A DNA stretch of 64,000 bases from Gp6-AA40 sp035293405 (GTDB lineage Bacteria > Acidobacteriota > Vicinamibacteria > Vicinamibacterales > UBA2999), in the NCBI GenBank assembly GCA_035293405.1, contig DATDOE010000081.1, forward strand, positions 41,635 to 105,634, read 5' to 3'. Below are positions 40,064-48,337 of this stretch, one piece after another. The notes beneath the pieces are model-generated. The model searched no databases. It saw only the letters and a list, made by a program, of their open reading frames with translations, and was not told where the DNA came from. A program made the translations under genes and the position numbers. Every line of letters begins with the position of its first letter. The first letter of the stretch is position 1.

Positions 40064-40545
40064 GGCGTTCGGTGGCGTTACACTCGAACTCTATGGGGCT
40101 GACCTCCGATGATCGCGGTGTGCTGGTGCGGTGTTCGTCGTGCGGGAAGACGAATCGCCTGCCGTATCCGCACCTCGATCGCCCGATCCGGTGCGGGCAC
40201 TGCCACGCGAACCTGCCGTCGCCCTCGTCGCCGATCGACGCCGCCAGCGCGGGCGCCTTCGATGCGCTCGTTTCGCAGTCGCCGCTTCCCGTCGTCGTGG
40301 ACTTCTGGGCGCCCTGGTGCGGCCCGTGCCGGAGGATGGCGCCGGAGGTCGAGAAAGTGGCGCAGCGCACGGCCGGTCAGGCGCTGGTCGTCAAGGTCGA
40401 TACCGACGCTGTACCGGATCTCGGCGCGCGATTCGGCATCCAATCGATCCCGACAGTGGCGGTGTTCCGCGGCGGACGGGAGGTCGCACGAGAGTCGGGC
40501 GCGCGCCCCGCCGCCGACATCCAAGCGCTGCTGGCCCGTTCGTAA
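40060..40545 (+). CDS. trxC: Thioredoxin-2-like protein with N-terminal zinc ribbon
   Basis: 161 residues from the overlapping ATG; an internal ATG at 40093 is also plausible. Cysteines C25/C28 and C45/C48 form a zinc ribbon (CSSCGKTNRLP, CGHCHANLP), as in TrxC. The thioredoxin fold follows with the active site WCGPC at 86-90 and the cis-proline SIPTVAVFRGG. It reduces disulfides in cytoplasmic proteins; the zinc ribbon makes TrxC-type proteins sensitive to oxidative stress. Confidence 0.9.
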   Translation: MRRSVALHSNSMGLTSDDRGVLVRCSSCGKTNRLPYPHLDRPIRCGHCHANLPSPSSPIDAASAGAFDALVSQSPLPVVVDFWAPWCGPCRRMAPEVEKVAQRTAGQALVVKVDTDAVPDLGARFGIQSIPTVAVFRGGREVARESGARPAADIQALLARS

Positions 40546-40566
40546 GCGCGCGTCAGACGAATTCTT

Positions 40567-40672
40567 AGACACGGAGACACGGAGCTGCCGTTCGACCAGG
40601 CGGCCTGCGTGTCCTCCGTGCCTCCGTGGCCCTTGTGATCTTCGTGATCTTCGTGGCCTTCGTGGTTGAATC
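40567..40672. repeat. Inverted pair of CACGGAG / CTCCGTG repeats between convergent genes
   Basis: Left: gacacggagacacggag (about 40567). Right: gtcctccgtgcctccgtgg (about 40610-40630), followed by a 9-base-period tail (atcttcgtgatcttcgtgg). The two halves can pair. Same repeat type as around 26018-26099. Confidence 0.6.
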
Positions 40673-40680
40673 CTGTGGCG

Positions 40681-41052
40681 TCAGTTCTTTTTCTTCTCCC
40701 CCGACGACACGAACATCGACAGCACAAAGCTGACCACGGTCACGACGATCGCGCCGACCAGTGCCGGGATGGCGCCGCTCACATGAAAGCCCAGCCCGAG
40801 CGCGTCCGACAACACGCTGGTCAGCCACAACATGATCGCGTTGAGGACCAGCGTAAAGAGTCCGAGTGTGATGATGAGAAACGGGAACGTCAGGAGCATG
40901 AGCACCGGCTTGACGGAGACGTTCAATACCCCGAATACAAGCGCAACGCCAAGCAGCAGCACCGGGTCGCCGGTGAACGAGATGCCGGGCACCAGACGTG
41001 TCGCCACCCACAACGCGGCGGCATTGATCACCAGACGCAACAGAATGTGCAT
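40681..41052 (-). CDS. Phage_holin_4_2-type four-helix membrane protein
   Basis: 123 residues, four hydrophobic helices: LLRLVINAAALWVATRLVPGI, PVLLLGVALVFGVLNVSVKPVL, FLIITLGLFTLVLNAIMLWLTS, and PALVGAIVVTVVSFVLSMFV. The KPVLMLLTFPFLIITLGLF motif is characteristic of PF04020, a chromosomal membrane family despite its phage-derived name. Function is unknown. Divergent from the metallo-hydrolase gene at 41158. Confidence 0.85.
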   Translation of the reverse strand: MHILLRLVINAAALWVATRLVPGISFTGDPVLLLGVALVFGVLNVSVKPVLMLLTFPFLIITLGLFTLVLNAIMLWLTSVLSDALGLGFHVSGAIPALVGAIVVTVVSFVLSMFVSSGEKKKN

Positions 41053-41157
41053 GACGTCACTCTACGCCCGGTCGAGGTCGATAACCGCTGGAGGATTCGT
41101 TCAGGAGCTCACGAGTTGCCAGTTGGGAAATGCAGGGGAAGACGTTAGACTTTGGCC

Positions 41158-42090
41158 ATGATTCCCGCGCCGAGCCGCCGGGACTTTCTCCAGTTAATGC
41201 TTGGAGGCGCAGCAGTTGCGTCGCTGCCGCCGCTCGCCTCCGCACAGACTCACCCCACCGCCCTCACCGTCACCAGACTCAGCGAGAACCTCCAATTGAT
41301 CACGGGCGCGGGAGGCAATGTCCTGTTGGCCACCGCTCCTGATGGCATGGTCATGGTCAATGGCGGTGCGCAGGAGCGATCGACTGAGCTCCTGAAGCTG
41401 ATCGCGGATCAGTCCGGCGGCACGCGCGTCAGCACGCTCTTCAACACTGACTGGCATCCGGAGCACACCGGATCGAACGAAGCGCTCGGCAAGGGCGGCA
41501 CGCAGATCCTGGCGCACGAGAACACCAAGCAGTACCTCGCCAACGATCTCGTCGTCGAGTGGCAGAAGAAGACCTACAAGGCGAAGCCCAAGCCGGCCCT
41601 TCCAACGAAGACGTTCCATGCGGCGGGCACGATGACGCTCGGCAGCGAGCGGATCGAATACGGCCCGCTGGGTCAGGCCCATACCGACGGCGACATCTAC
41701 GTGTTCTTTCCTGGCGCCAACGTCCTGGTGGCTGGCGATGTGCTGTCGGTCGGCGCGTATCCCATCGCCGACTACACCACCGGCGGGTGGCTGGGAGGCA
41801 TGGTCAGCGCAACCAAGGCGCTCATCGATCTCTCGAATGCCGGGACGCGCGTCGTGCCCGGCACGGGCCCCGTGCAGACGCGTGCGGATCTCCAGGCGCA
41901 GCACGACATGCTCAACACGCTCCGCGAGCGGCTCGGCAAGATGATGCGGCAGGGCATGGGGGCCGCCGATATGCGTGCCGCGGGCGCGACCAAGGAGTTC
42001 GACGAGAAGTGGGGCAGCCCGGATCTGTTTCTGTCCACGACCTATCGAGGCATGTGGCTGCACGTTCGCGAGCTCGGGGGCATCGTGTAG
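41158..42090 (+). CDS. Tat-exported MBL-fold metallo-hydrolase
   Basis: 310 residues from the ATG at 41158. Twin-arginine signal SRRDFLQLMLGGAAVAS. The metallo-beta-lactamase motif reads NTDWHPEHTGSN, a variant in which the first histidine is aspartate and the usual aspartate is glutamate. GQAHTDGD and VLVAGDVLS supply further ligands, and the overall layout matches glyoxalase II-like hydrolases linked to quinoprotein systems. Because two ligands are changed, the metal site may be altered. Divergent from the holin-like gene; a 7-base-period repeat follows it. Confidence 0.82.
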   Translation: MIPAPSRRDFLQLMLGGAAVASLPPLASAQTHPTALTVTRLSENLQLITGAGGNVLLATAPDGMVMVNGGAQERSTELLKLIADQSGGTRVSTLFNTDWHPEHTGSNEALGKGGTQILAHENTKQYLANDLVVEWQKKTYKAKPKPALPTKTFHAAGTMTLGSERIEYGPLGQAHTDGDIYVFFPGANVLVAGDVLSVGAYPIADYTTGGWLGGMVSATKALIDLSNAGTRVVPGTGPVQTRADLQAQHDMLNTLRERLGKMMRQGMGAADMRAAGATKEFDEKWGSPDLFLSTTYRGMWLHVRELGGIV

Positions 42091-42111
42091 GTCATTGGTG
42101 GTGCCGTCTAG

Positions 42112-42190
42112 GTCAAAGGGCAAGAGGCAAAGGGCAAAGGTGAGGTCAGGGGTCCAGGTTGAAGGTCTAAGGTTGAAGGTTTAGGGGCAA
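42112..42190. repeat. Two heptanucleotide arrays (AAAGGGC and GGTTGAA units)
   Basis: From 42112: gtcaaagggcaagaggcaa then agggcaaagg, period 7. From about 42155: aggttgaaggtctaaggtt then gaaggttta, also period 7. They fill the space between the metallo-hydrolase stop and the DUF1592 start. Confidence 0.65.
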
Positions 42191-42191
42191 G

Positions 42192-44591
42192 GTGACGAGC
42201 GTGCTTACAGTGCGGAACTTGATCGTGGTGGCGTCCCTCGCCCTCGCGGTAGCCGTCTGCTCATCGATCGCGGGTGGCATCGGAGCCGCGCAGTCGCCCA
42301 CTTCTTCCACTTCTTCCACTTCTTCCACTTTGATCGGCGCCTACTGCGTCGGATGCCACAACCAGCGGACCAAGACCGCGGGCGTGATGTTCGACACGAT
42401 GGATCTGGCCGACGTCTCGAAGGACGCGGAGGCGTGGGAGAAGGCGGTGCGCAAGCTGCGTGGCGGGCTGATGCCCCCGCCGGGTGCCCGCCGTCCCGAG
42501 CCGGCCGCAGTGGACACGTTCGTGTCCGCCTTGGAGCGCTCGCTCGACGCGGCCGCGGCGAGCCGTCCGAATCCTGGACGCGTGGCGCTGCATCGCCTGA
42601 ACCGGGCCGAATACGCCAACGCGATCGAGGATCTGCTCGGCATCCGCATCGATGCCAGCGCGCTGCTTCCCAAGGATGACGAGGCCGACGGCTTCGACAA
42701 CGTGGCCAGCGTGCTCACTGTGTCGCCGTCGTTTCTCGATCAGTACATCTCGGCTGCACGTGTGGTGACTGCGCGCGCGCTCGGCAACCCGTCCGCACGC
42801 CCGGGCAGCATCACCTATCGTCCGGTGCGCGGCACCGACCAGGCCGTTCGCGTTGAAGGCTTGCCGCTCGGCACGAGAGGCGGGCTGATCGTCGAGCACC
42901 TGTTTCCCGCCGACGGCGACTACAAGCTGAACATCAGCGGCCTTGCCGCGGCCGGCTACGTGCGCGGGATGGAGTATCGGCACACCCTCATCGTGACCAT
43001 CGACGGTGTGAAAGCCTTCCAGGCGTCTCTGGGCGGTGCCGAGGATCTCAAGGCCATCGATCAGCAGCAGGCTCCTGCCGTCGCCGCGATCAACGGGCGC
43101 TTCCAGAACATCCCGGTGAAGGTCACCGCGGGCCCGCACAAGGTCGGCGTGACCTTCGTCGCCAGGACCTACGCCGAATCGGACGAGGTGCTCTACTCGT
43201 TCCGCCCGGGCGTTGGCGAGGAGCGCATTCCACGCGTCGGCAGCCTCGAGATTCAGGGCCCGTTCACTCCGTCGGGCCTCAGCGACACACCGAGCCGCCA
43301 GCGTGTCTTCGTCTGTCACCCGGCCACCCAGAGTGAGGAACTGCCGTGCGCGACGCGCATCCTCTCGACGATGGCGCGCCGTGCTTTCCGCCGCCCGGTG
43401 ACCGATCAGGATCTGTCCGCGCCGCTCGCCTTCTACGCGAGCGCAAGAGCGGCGGCGGATTTCGATGCCGGCATTCAGGGCGCTCTGCCCGCCATCCTGG
43501 CGAGCCCGAAGTTTCTCTATCGTGCCGAGCGTGCGCCAGGTACCGTCGCTCCGGGCGCGGTGCATCGCGTCACCGATCTCGATCTCGCCTCCCGTCTCTC
43601 GTTCTTCCTGCTCGGCCGATCACCGGACGATGAGCTCCTGGCCTTGGCGGAGAAGGGCTCACTCGCTGATCCGAAGATGCTGGACGCGCAGGTCCGTCGT
43701 CTGCTTGCCGACCCGCGATCCAAGGCGCTGGTCACCAGCTTCGCCTTCCAGTGGCTGAAGATGCGCGGCCTGGACGAGATTGAACCGGACGCGGTGATCT
43801 TCCCGAACTTCGACGATGGCCTGCGTGAGGCGTTTCGCCGGGAGATGGAGCTCTTCATCCAGAGCGTGCTGCGCGAAGACCGCAGCGTGCTCGACCTGCT
43901 CTCGGCAAACTACACCTTCGTCAACGAGCGCCTCGCGCTGCACTACGGTCTTCCCAACGTTCGCGGCGATCAGTTCCGTCGCGTGACGTTGACCGACCCC
44001 AATCGCTTCGGGCTGCTCGGCAAGGGCGGTGTTCTGCTGACGACGTCGTACGCCAACCGCACGGCTCCGGTGATTCGCGGCGCCTGGATTCTCGAGAGCC
44101 TGCTCGGAACGCCACCGGCCGCGCCGCCGCCGGACGTCGAAGCGTTCCCGGAAAACAAGGACGGCGAGAAGGCCAGGACCATCCGCGCGATCATGGAGGA
44201 TCATCGGGCCAAGCCGTCCTGCAACGCCTGCCATGGCGTGATGGATCCCCTGGGCTTCGCGCTCGAGAACTTCGACGCCATCGGCGAGTGGCGCTCGCAG
44301 GATCGCTGGGCCGGGATCCCCATCGATGCGTCGGGCACGTTGATCGACGGCACTCCGATCAGCGGGCCGGTCGATCTGCGCAAGGCGCTCCTGAAGCGTC
44401 CCGAACAGTTCGTCCAGACGATGACCGAAAAGCTGATGACGTATGGGCTGGGGCGAAGCGTCGAGTACTACGACATGCCCGCGGTCCGTCGGATTGTCCG
44501 CGACGCAGCTCGCGACAACTACCGCTTCTCGGCGATCGTCATGGGCATCGTGAAGAGCGCGCCGTTTCAGATGAGGAAAACAGCGGAGTAA
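42192..44591 (+). CDS. DUF1592/DUF1588/DUF1585-type exported cytochrome-like protein
   Basis: 799 residues from a GTG. Signal peptide, then a linker made of repeated SST units encoded by a 9-base microsatellite. A haem site CVGCH at 52-56 opens the PSCyt1-like domain. Next come RLNRAEYANAIEDLLGI (DUF1587), a carbohydrate-binding-like middle, RAFRRPVTDQDL (DUF1595), SRLSFFLLGRSPDDELLALA (DUF1592), TSYANRTAPVIRGAWILESLLGTPP (DUF1588) and CNACHGVMDPLGFALENFDAIG (DUF1585). The family is abundant in Planctomycetes and Acidobacteria; function is not firmly known. It is paired with the DUF1552 gene downstream. Confidence 0.92.
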   Translation: MTSVLTVRNLIVVASLALAVAVCSSIAGGIGAAQSPTSSTSSTSSTLIGAYCVGCHNQRTKTAGVMFDTMDLADVSKDAEAWEKAVRKLRGGLMPPPGARRPEPAAVDTFVSALERSLDAAAASRPNPGRVALHRLNRAEYANAIEDLLGIRIDASALLPKDDEADGFDNVASVLTVSPSFLDQYISAARVVTARALGNPSARPGSITYRPVRGTDQAVRVEGLPLGTRGGLIVEHLFPADGDYKLNISGLAAAGYVRGMEYRHTLIVTIDGVKAFQASLGGAEDLKAIDQQQAPAVAAINGRFQNIPVKVTAGPHKVGVTFVARTYAESDEVLYSFRPGVGEERIPRVGSLEIQGPFTPSGLSDTPSRQRVFVCHPATQSEELPCATRILSTMARRAFRRPVTDQDLSAPLAFYASARAAADFDAGIQGALPAILASPKFLYRAERAPGTVAPGAVHRVTDLDLASRLSFFLLGRSPDDELLALAEKGSLADPKMLDAQVRRLLADPRSKALVTSFAFQWLKMRGLDEIEPDAVIFPNFDDGLREAFRREMELFIQSVLREDRSVLDLLSANYTFVNERLALHYGLPNVRGDQFRRVTLTDPNRFGLLGKGGVLLTTSYANRTAPVIRGAWILESLLGTPPAAPPPDVEAFPENKDGEKARTIRAIMEDHRAKPSCNACHGVMDPLGFALENFDAIGEWRSQDRWAGIPIDASGTLIDGTPISGPVDLRKALLKRPEQFVQTMTEKLMTYGLGRSVEYYDMPAVRRIVRDAARDNYRFSAIVMGIVKSAPFQMRKTAE
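42299..42331. repeat. 9-base microsatellite (ttcttccac)x3 in the linker of the DUF1592 protein
   Basis: Direct repeats of ttcttccac coding for serine-serine-threonine units between signal peptide and haem motif. The length of 9 keeps the frame when copies are gained or lost. Confidence 0.7.
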
Positions 44592-44618
44592 TTACAGCGA
44601 GCGAAGCGAGTCTCCACT

Positions 44619-45932
44619 ATGTTCATCACAAAGAAGCACCTCTCGCGTCGAACCTTCCTTCGCGGGGCCGGCGTCGCGGTTGGCCTGCCGCTGCTCGATG
44701 CGATGGTCCCGGCCTGGACGGCGCTGGCGCAGACGGTGGCCAGCCCCAAGCCGCGCATGGGGTTCATGTATCTGCCTCACGGCGCGATCATGGAGCAGTG
44801 GACGCCCGCCATTGAGGGCACGGGCTTCGAGCTGACGCCGATCCTCAAGCCGCTGGCGCCGTTTCAGAAGCAGATCACGATCGTCAGCGGGCTCGAGAAC
44901 AAGCCGGCCATCCTGCCGCCCGTGCACGCGATCAATCCCGGCACCTGGCTGAGTTGCGTGTCGCCCAACGCCGGGCAGGAGCCCCACGGCGGCGTGACCA
45001 TCGATCAAATCGCCGCTGCGCGGATCGGGCAGGACACGCCCCTGCCGTCGCTCGAGGTCGCCACCGAGGGCCGTGGCGGCAGCGGCGCCTGCGATCGTAC
45101 CTACGGCTGCAGCTACGGCGGCACGATCTCGTTCAGGACGCCGACCACGCCGCTGCCGATGGAAGCCGATCCGCGCAAGCTGTTCGAGCGGCTCTTCGGC
45201 CAGGGGGACACCGCACAGGAGCGGACGGCCATCTCGAAGCAGTACTCGAGCATCCTCGACCTGGTGTCACGGGAAGCGGCCGATCTGCAGCGGACCCTCG
45301 ATGCGCCCGATCGGGCGAGGGTGGGTGACTACCTCGAGAGCGTGCGCGAAATCGAGCGGCGCGTGCAGAAGATGCAGGCGCAGGATCTCTCCAGCCTCGA
45401 GCTGCCCGATGTGCCGGTGGGCGCCACGTTCGATCAGCGTCTGAATCTCATGTTCGACATGATCGCGCTGGCGTATCAGGCCAATCTGACGCGGGTGTTC
45501 AGCTTCATGATGGCCGGCGAGGGCAGCAATGTGACCTACAACCACATCGGCGTGTCCGATGCCTTCCATCCGCTCTCGCACCACCAGAACGACAAGGCGC
45601 GCAAAGAGCGGCTCGTGAAGATCCAGACCTATCACACGCAGGCGTTCGCGAAGTTCCTGGCGAAGCTCGCGGCGATGCCCGACGGCGACGGCTCGATGCT
45701 GGACCACTCGATCCTGCTCTACGGCAGCAACATGAGCAACAGCAACGCGCACGACGAGTTCCCGCTGCCGACGCTGGTCGTGGGCGGCGGATGCGGCACG
45801 CTGAAGGGCGGCCAGCACCTGAAGTACCCCGATCGCACGCCGCTGGCGAACCTGCACCTGACGCTGCTCGATCGGGCCGGCATTCCCGCCGACAAGGTCG
45901 GCAACAGCACGAGCGTGTTCACGGAGTTGTGA
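44619..45932 (+). CDS. DUF1552 Tat-exported protein
   Basis: 437 residues. Tat signal SRRTFLRGAGVAVGLPLLDAM. The DUF1552 layout is plain: RMGFMYLPHGAIMEQWTP, ELTPILKPLAPFQKQITIVSGLENK, GVTIDQIAAARIG, GCSYGGTISFRTPTTPLPME, LVSREAADLQRTLDAPDRARVGDYLESVREIERRVQ and LLYGSNMSNSNAHDEFPLPTLVVGG, which resembles the sulfatase-like ends of the related DUF1501 proteins. Always found next to DUF1592 proteins; they probably form an exported complex. Function is unknown. Confidence 0.92.
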   Translation: MFITKKHLSRRTFLRGAGVAVGLPLLDAMVPAWTALAQTVASPKPRMGFMYLPHGAIMEQWTPAIEGTGFELTPILKPLAPFQKQITIVSGLENKPAILPPVHAINPGTWLSCVSPNAGQEPHGGVTIDQIAAARIGQDTPLPSLEVATEGRGGSGACDRTYGCSYGGTISFRTPTTPLPMEADPRKLFERLFGQGDTAQERTAISKQYSSILDLVSREAADLQRTLDAPDRARVGDYLESVREIERRVQKMQAQDLSSLELPDVPVGATFDQRLNLMFDMIALAYQANLTRVFSFMMAGEGSNVTYNHIGVSDAFHPLSHHQNDKARKERLVKIQTYHTQAFAKFLAKLAAMPDGDGSMLDHSILLYGSNMSNSNAHDEFPLPTLVVGGGCGTLKGGQHLKYPDRTPLANLHLTLLDRAGIPADKVGNSTSVFTEL

Positions 45933-45954
45933 GGCGGGTCTGGAAGAGTGTAGA

Positions 45955-45974
45955 GGCGGGTCTTTAGACCCGCC
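45955..45974. repeat. CTNNAG-centred hairpin (ggcgggtctttagacccgcc)
   Basis: Perfect 20-base palindrome between the DUF1552 stop and the ankyrin gene, preceded by GTAG. A half-copy (ggcgggtctgg) lies at 45933. Confidence 0.8.
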
Positions 45975-45983
45975 TGGAAACGC

Positions 45984-47549
45984 ATGCTGACGATATTCTT
46001 GCTGGCGATACTGTTAGGCGGGTCTGAAGACCCGCCTCTACATACGGCCGACCCGCCTCTACATGCGGCCGACCCGCCCCTACGGGCTGCGGGCGCCGCT
46101 GCCGCTGCGCCCCTTGTCGAGGCGGTCAAGTCCGGCGACCGGGCCGCGGCACTGACGCTCATCGGCCGACGCGTTGACGTCAACGCGGCGGAGGCCGATG
46201 GCACGACGGCGCTGCACTGGGCGGTGCAGCAGAACGATCTCGACCTCGTGCAGCGGCTGATTCGCGCCGGCGCCAACGTCAAGGCGAAGAACGAATACGG
46301 CTCGACGCCGATGTCCGAGGCGGCCCTGCTCGGGCGCGCGGACATGATCGACGCGCTGCTCAAGGCCGGCGCCGACGCGGAATCCCCAAACGCCGACGGC
46401 CAGACCGCGCTGATGGTCGTGGCGCGCACCAGCCGGGTCGACGCGGCGCGACTGCTGCTGTCGCGCGGCGCCAATGTGAACGCCGTCGAGCAGTGGCGCG
46501 GCCAGACGGCGCTGATGTGGGCCGCCGCCCAGAGCCAGCCGGCGATGGTGGCCGAGCTCATCGCGCGCGGCGCCGATGTCGACGCGCGTTCGGACGTGAA
46601 CAACTGGGAGCGCCAGGTCACCGCGGAGCCGCGCGCGGTCTATCGGCCGGCCGGCGGGCTCACACCGCTCCTCTACGCCACACGTGAAGGCTGCGTCGAC
46701 TGCGCGAGGATGCTCGCGGAGGCCGGGGCCGATCTGAACCTGGCCGATCCCGACGGCATCAGCCCGCTCCTGATGGCCGTGACCAACGGCCACTGGGATC
46801 TCGCCCAGTACCTGATCAAGAAAGGCGCGAACCCGAACAAGTGGGATCTGTGGGGACGGGCGCCGCTCTACGCCGCGGTCGATCTGAATACGATTCCGCG
46901 CGGCGGACGTCCCGACCGGCCGTCGCTCGACGAGACGACGAGCCTGCAGGTGGTCGAGATGCTGCTGGCGGCCGGCGCGAATCCGAACGCGCAGCTCAAG
47001 CTCGCGCCGCCGTTCCGCAACATCGGCAACGACCGCGGGCTCGATGGCATGCTCACGACCGGCGCCACACCGCTCCTGCGTGCCGCCAAGGCGCTCGACG
47101 CGCCGGCGATCTCGGTGCTGCTGGCGCGCGGCGCCGATCTGAGCCTGCCGAACTCGCGCGGCATGACTCCACTCATGGCGGCTGCCGGACTCGGGTCGGT
47201 GGATGCCGATACCCGCGGCTTCTATCTTGACGAGGGCGTGCAACAGCGCTCGATCGAGTCGCTGAAGCTGTTGATCAAGGCCGGTGGCGACATCAACGCC
47301 AAGGATTCACGCGGCCTGACGCCGCTGCACGAGGCGGCGCGCTGGGGATGGAACGACGTGGTGCAGTTCCTCGTCTCAAACGGCGCCGACCTCACCGCGA
47401 AAGACAGCCGTGGGAATACGCCCGTGGACTCCGCGATGGGCAAGGCCGGCGGCAACAGCCGCGGCGGGCAGCGCATCGACGTTCACGAGGATACGGCCGC
47501 GTTGCTGAAGAAGCTGGGTGCGGCGCAAACGGGTTCTGCGAGGGAATGA
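45984..47549 (+). CDS. Exported ankyrin-repeat protein with repeat-derived N-terminus
   Basis: 521 residues. After a hydrophobic start (LTIFLLAILLGG) the chain reads SEDPPLHTADPPLHAADPPLRAA, encoded by a hairpin repeat and 21-base copies (46017-46085) rather than by ordinary signal-peptide sequence. From about 45 on, ten or more ankyrin repeats follow (DGTTALHWAVQQNDLDLVQRLI, YGSTPMSEAALLGRADMIDALLKAGA, RGLTPLHEAARWGWNDVVQFLVSNGADLTAKD). These bind other proteins. The ankyrin gene lies between DUF1552 and a LolA-like gene and is probably exported with them. Confidence 0.88.
   Translation: MLTIFLLAILLGGSEDPPLHTADPPLHAADPPLRAAGAAAAAPLVEAVKSGDRAAALTLIGRRVDVNAAEADGTTALHWAVQQNDLDLVQRLIRAGANVKAKNEYGSTPMSEAALLGRADMIDALLKAGADAESPNADGQTALMVVARTSRVDAARLLLSRGANVNAVEQWRGQTALMWAAAQSQPAMVAELIARGADVDARSDVNNWERQVTAEPRAVYRPAGGLTPLLYATREGCVDCARMLAEAGADLNLADPDGISPLLMAVTNGHWDLAQYLIKKGANPNKWDLWGRAPLYAAVDLNTIPRGGRPDRPSLDETTSLQVVEMLLAAGANPNAQLKLAPPFRNIGNDRGLDGMLTTGATPLLRAAKALDAPAISVLLARGADLSLPNSRGMTPLMAAAGLGSVDADTRGFYLDEGVQQRSIESLKLLIKAGGDINAKDSRGLTPLHEAARWGWNDVVQFLVSNGADLTAKDSRGNTPVDSAMGKAGGNSRGGQRIDVHEDTAALLKKLGAAQTGSARE
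46017..46085. repeat. Hairpin and three 21-base direct repeats inside the ankyrin gene
   Basis: A perfect palindrome ggcgggtctgaagacccgcc (46017-46036) overlaps the first of three tandem copies of gacccgcctctacatrcggcc (46029, 46050 and partial 46071). The units are seven codons long and encode DPPLHxA. The right flank CTAC of the hairpin family is part of each unit. Confidence 0.85.
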
Positions 47550-48299
47550 ATGACGACCACTGTGCGACGTCTGATCATCGCTGGTTTGCTCCTGGGCTGG
47601 GTGCCCGCTGCCTCCGCTCAGACGGTGGATGAGGTCATTGAAAAGCATCTGACGGCTCTGGGAGGACAAGCCGCACTTGGAAAGCTGAACTCCAGGACCA
47701 TGACCGGAACCATCACGCTGTCAACGCCGGCCGGCGAGGTCTCGGGCCCGATCGAGGTGCTGAACGAGCGGCCGAACAAAGTGCGCACCGCCATCAATCT
47801 GGACTTGACCGCTCTCGGCGTCGGCAAGGTGGTCATCGATCAGCGATTCAACGGGACGACGGGCTACGCGATCGACAGCCTGCAGGGGAACCGCGACCTC
47901 ACCGGCGACCAGGTCGAGATCATGAGGAACAGCGCGTTCCCGAGTCCGTTCATCAACTACAAGGAATTGGGCGCGACGGTGGAGCTCTCCGGCAAGGAGA
48001 AGGTTGGCGACCGTGACGCGTACCTGCTGATCGTGAAGCCGAAGACGGGACCCGCCATGCGCCAGTACCTGGACGCTGACTCATATCTTCCTGTTCGAGT
48101 CGTGATGACGCTCAATATTCCGCCGGTGGGCGAGATGGAACAGACGACCGACCTCCTCGACTGGCGTGACGTTGACGGCATCAAGGTCCCGTTTCAGATC
48201 AGGACATCGTCCAATGTGCAGACCCTCAGCATTGACGTCACGAAGGTGGAGCACAACAAGGCGATCGACCAGTCGCTGTTCTCGAAGCCGGCCAACTGA
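47550..48299 (+). CDS. LolA/outer-membrane lipoprotein-sorting-like exported protein
   Basis: 249 residues; its ATG directly follows the ankyrin stop (TGAATG). Signal peptide (RRLIIAGLLLGWVPAASAQ). TVDEVIEKHLTALGGQAALGKLNSRTMTGTI opens the domain, followed by many beta strands and LDADSYLPVRVVMTLNIPPVGEMEQTTDLLDWRDVDGIKVPFQIR, a pattern of half-barrel LolA-like proteins that bind lipids or lipoproteins. The ligand is unknown. Likely translated with the ankyrin protein. Confidence 0.78.
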   Translation: MTTTVRRLIIAGLLLGWVPAASAQTVDEVIEKHLTALGGQAALGKLNSRTMTGTITLSTPAGEVSGPIEVLNERPNKVRTAINLDLTALGVGKVVIDQRFNGTTGYAIDSLQGNRDLTGDQVEIMRNSAFPSPFINYKELGATVELSGKEKVGDRDAYLLIVKPKTGPAMRQYLDADSYLPVRVVMTLNIPPVGEMEQTTDLLDWRDVDGIKVPFQIRTSSNVQTLSIDVTKVEHNKAIDQSLFSKPAN

Positions 48300-48302
48300 G
48301 GT

Positions 48303-48320
48303 GGCGAGCCCAGGCTCGCC
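48303..48320. repeat. GC-rich hairpin ggcgagcc-ca-ggctcgcc
   Basis: Perfect 8-base arms around CA, starting three bases after the TGA of the LolA-like gene. Its centre CCAG differs from the CTNNAG family, but the position (directly after a stop) is the same. May terminate the upstream transcript. Confidence 0.65.
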
Positions 48321-48337
48321 GAGAAAGTGATGACGAC

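Noticed and set aside
46080..47243. A 387-codon frame opposite the ankyrin gene
   Set aside because: Its repetitive look is only the reverse reading of the ankyrin repeats.
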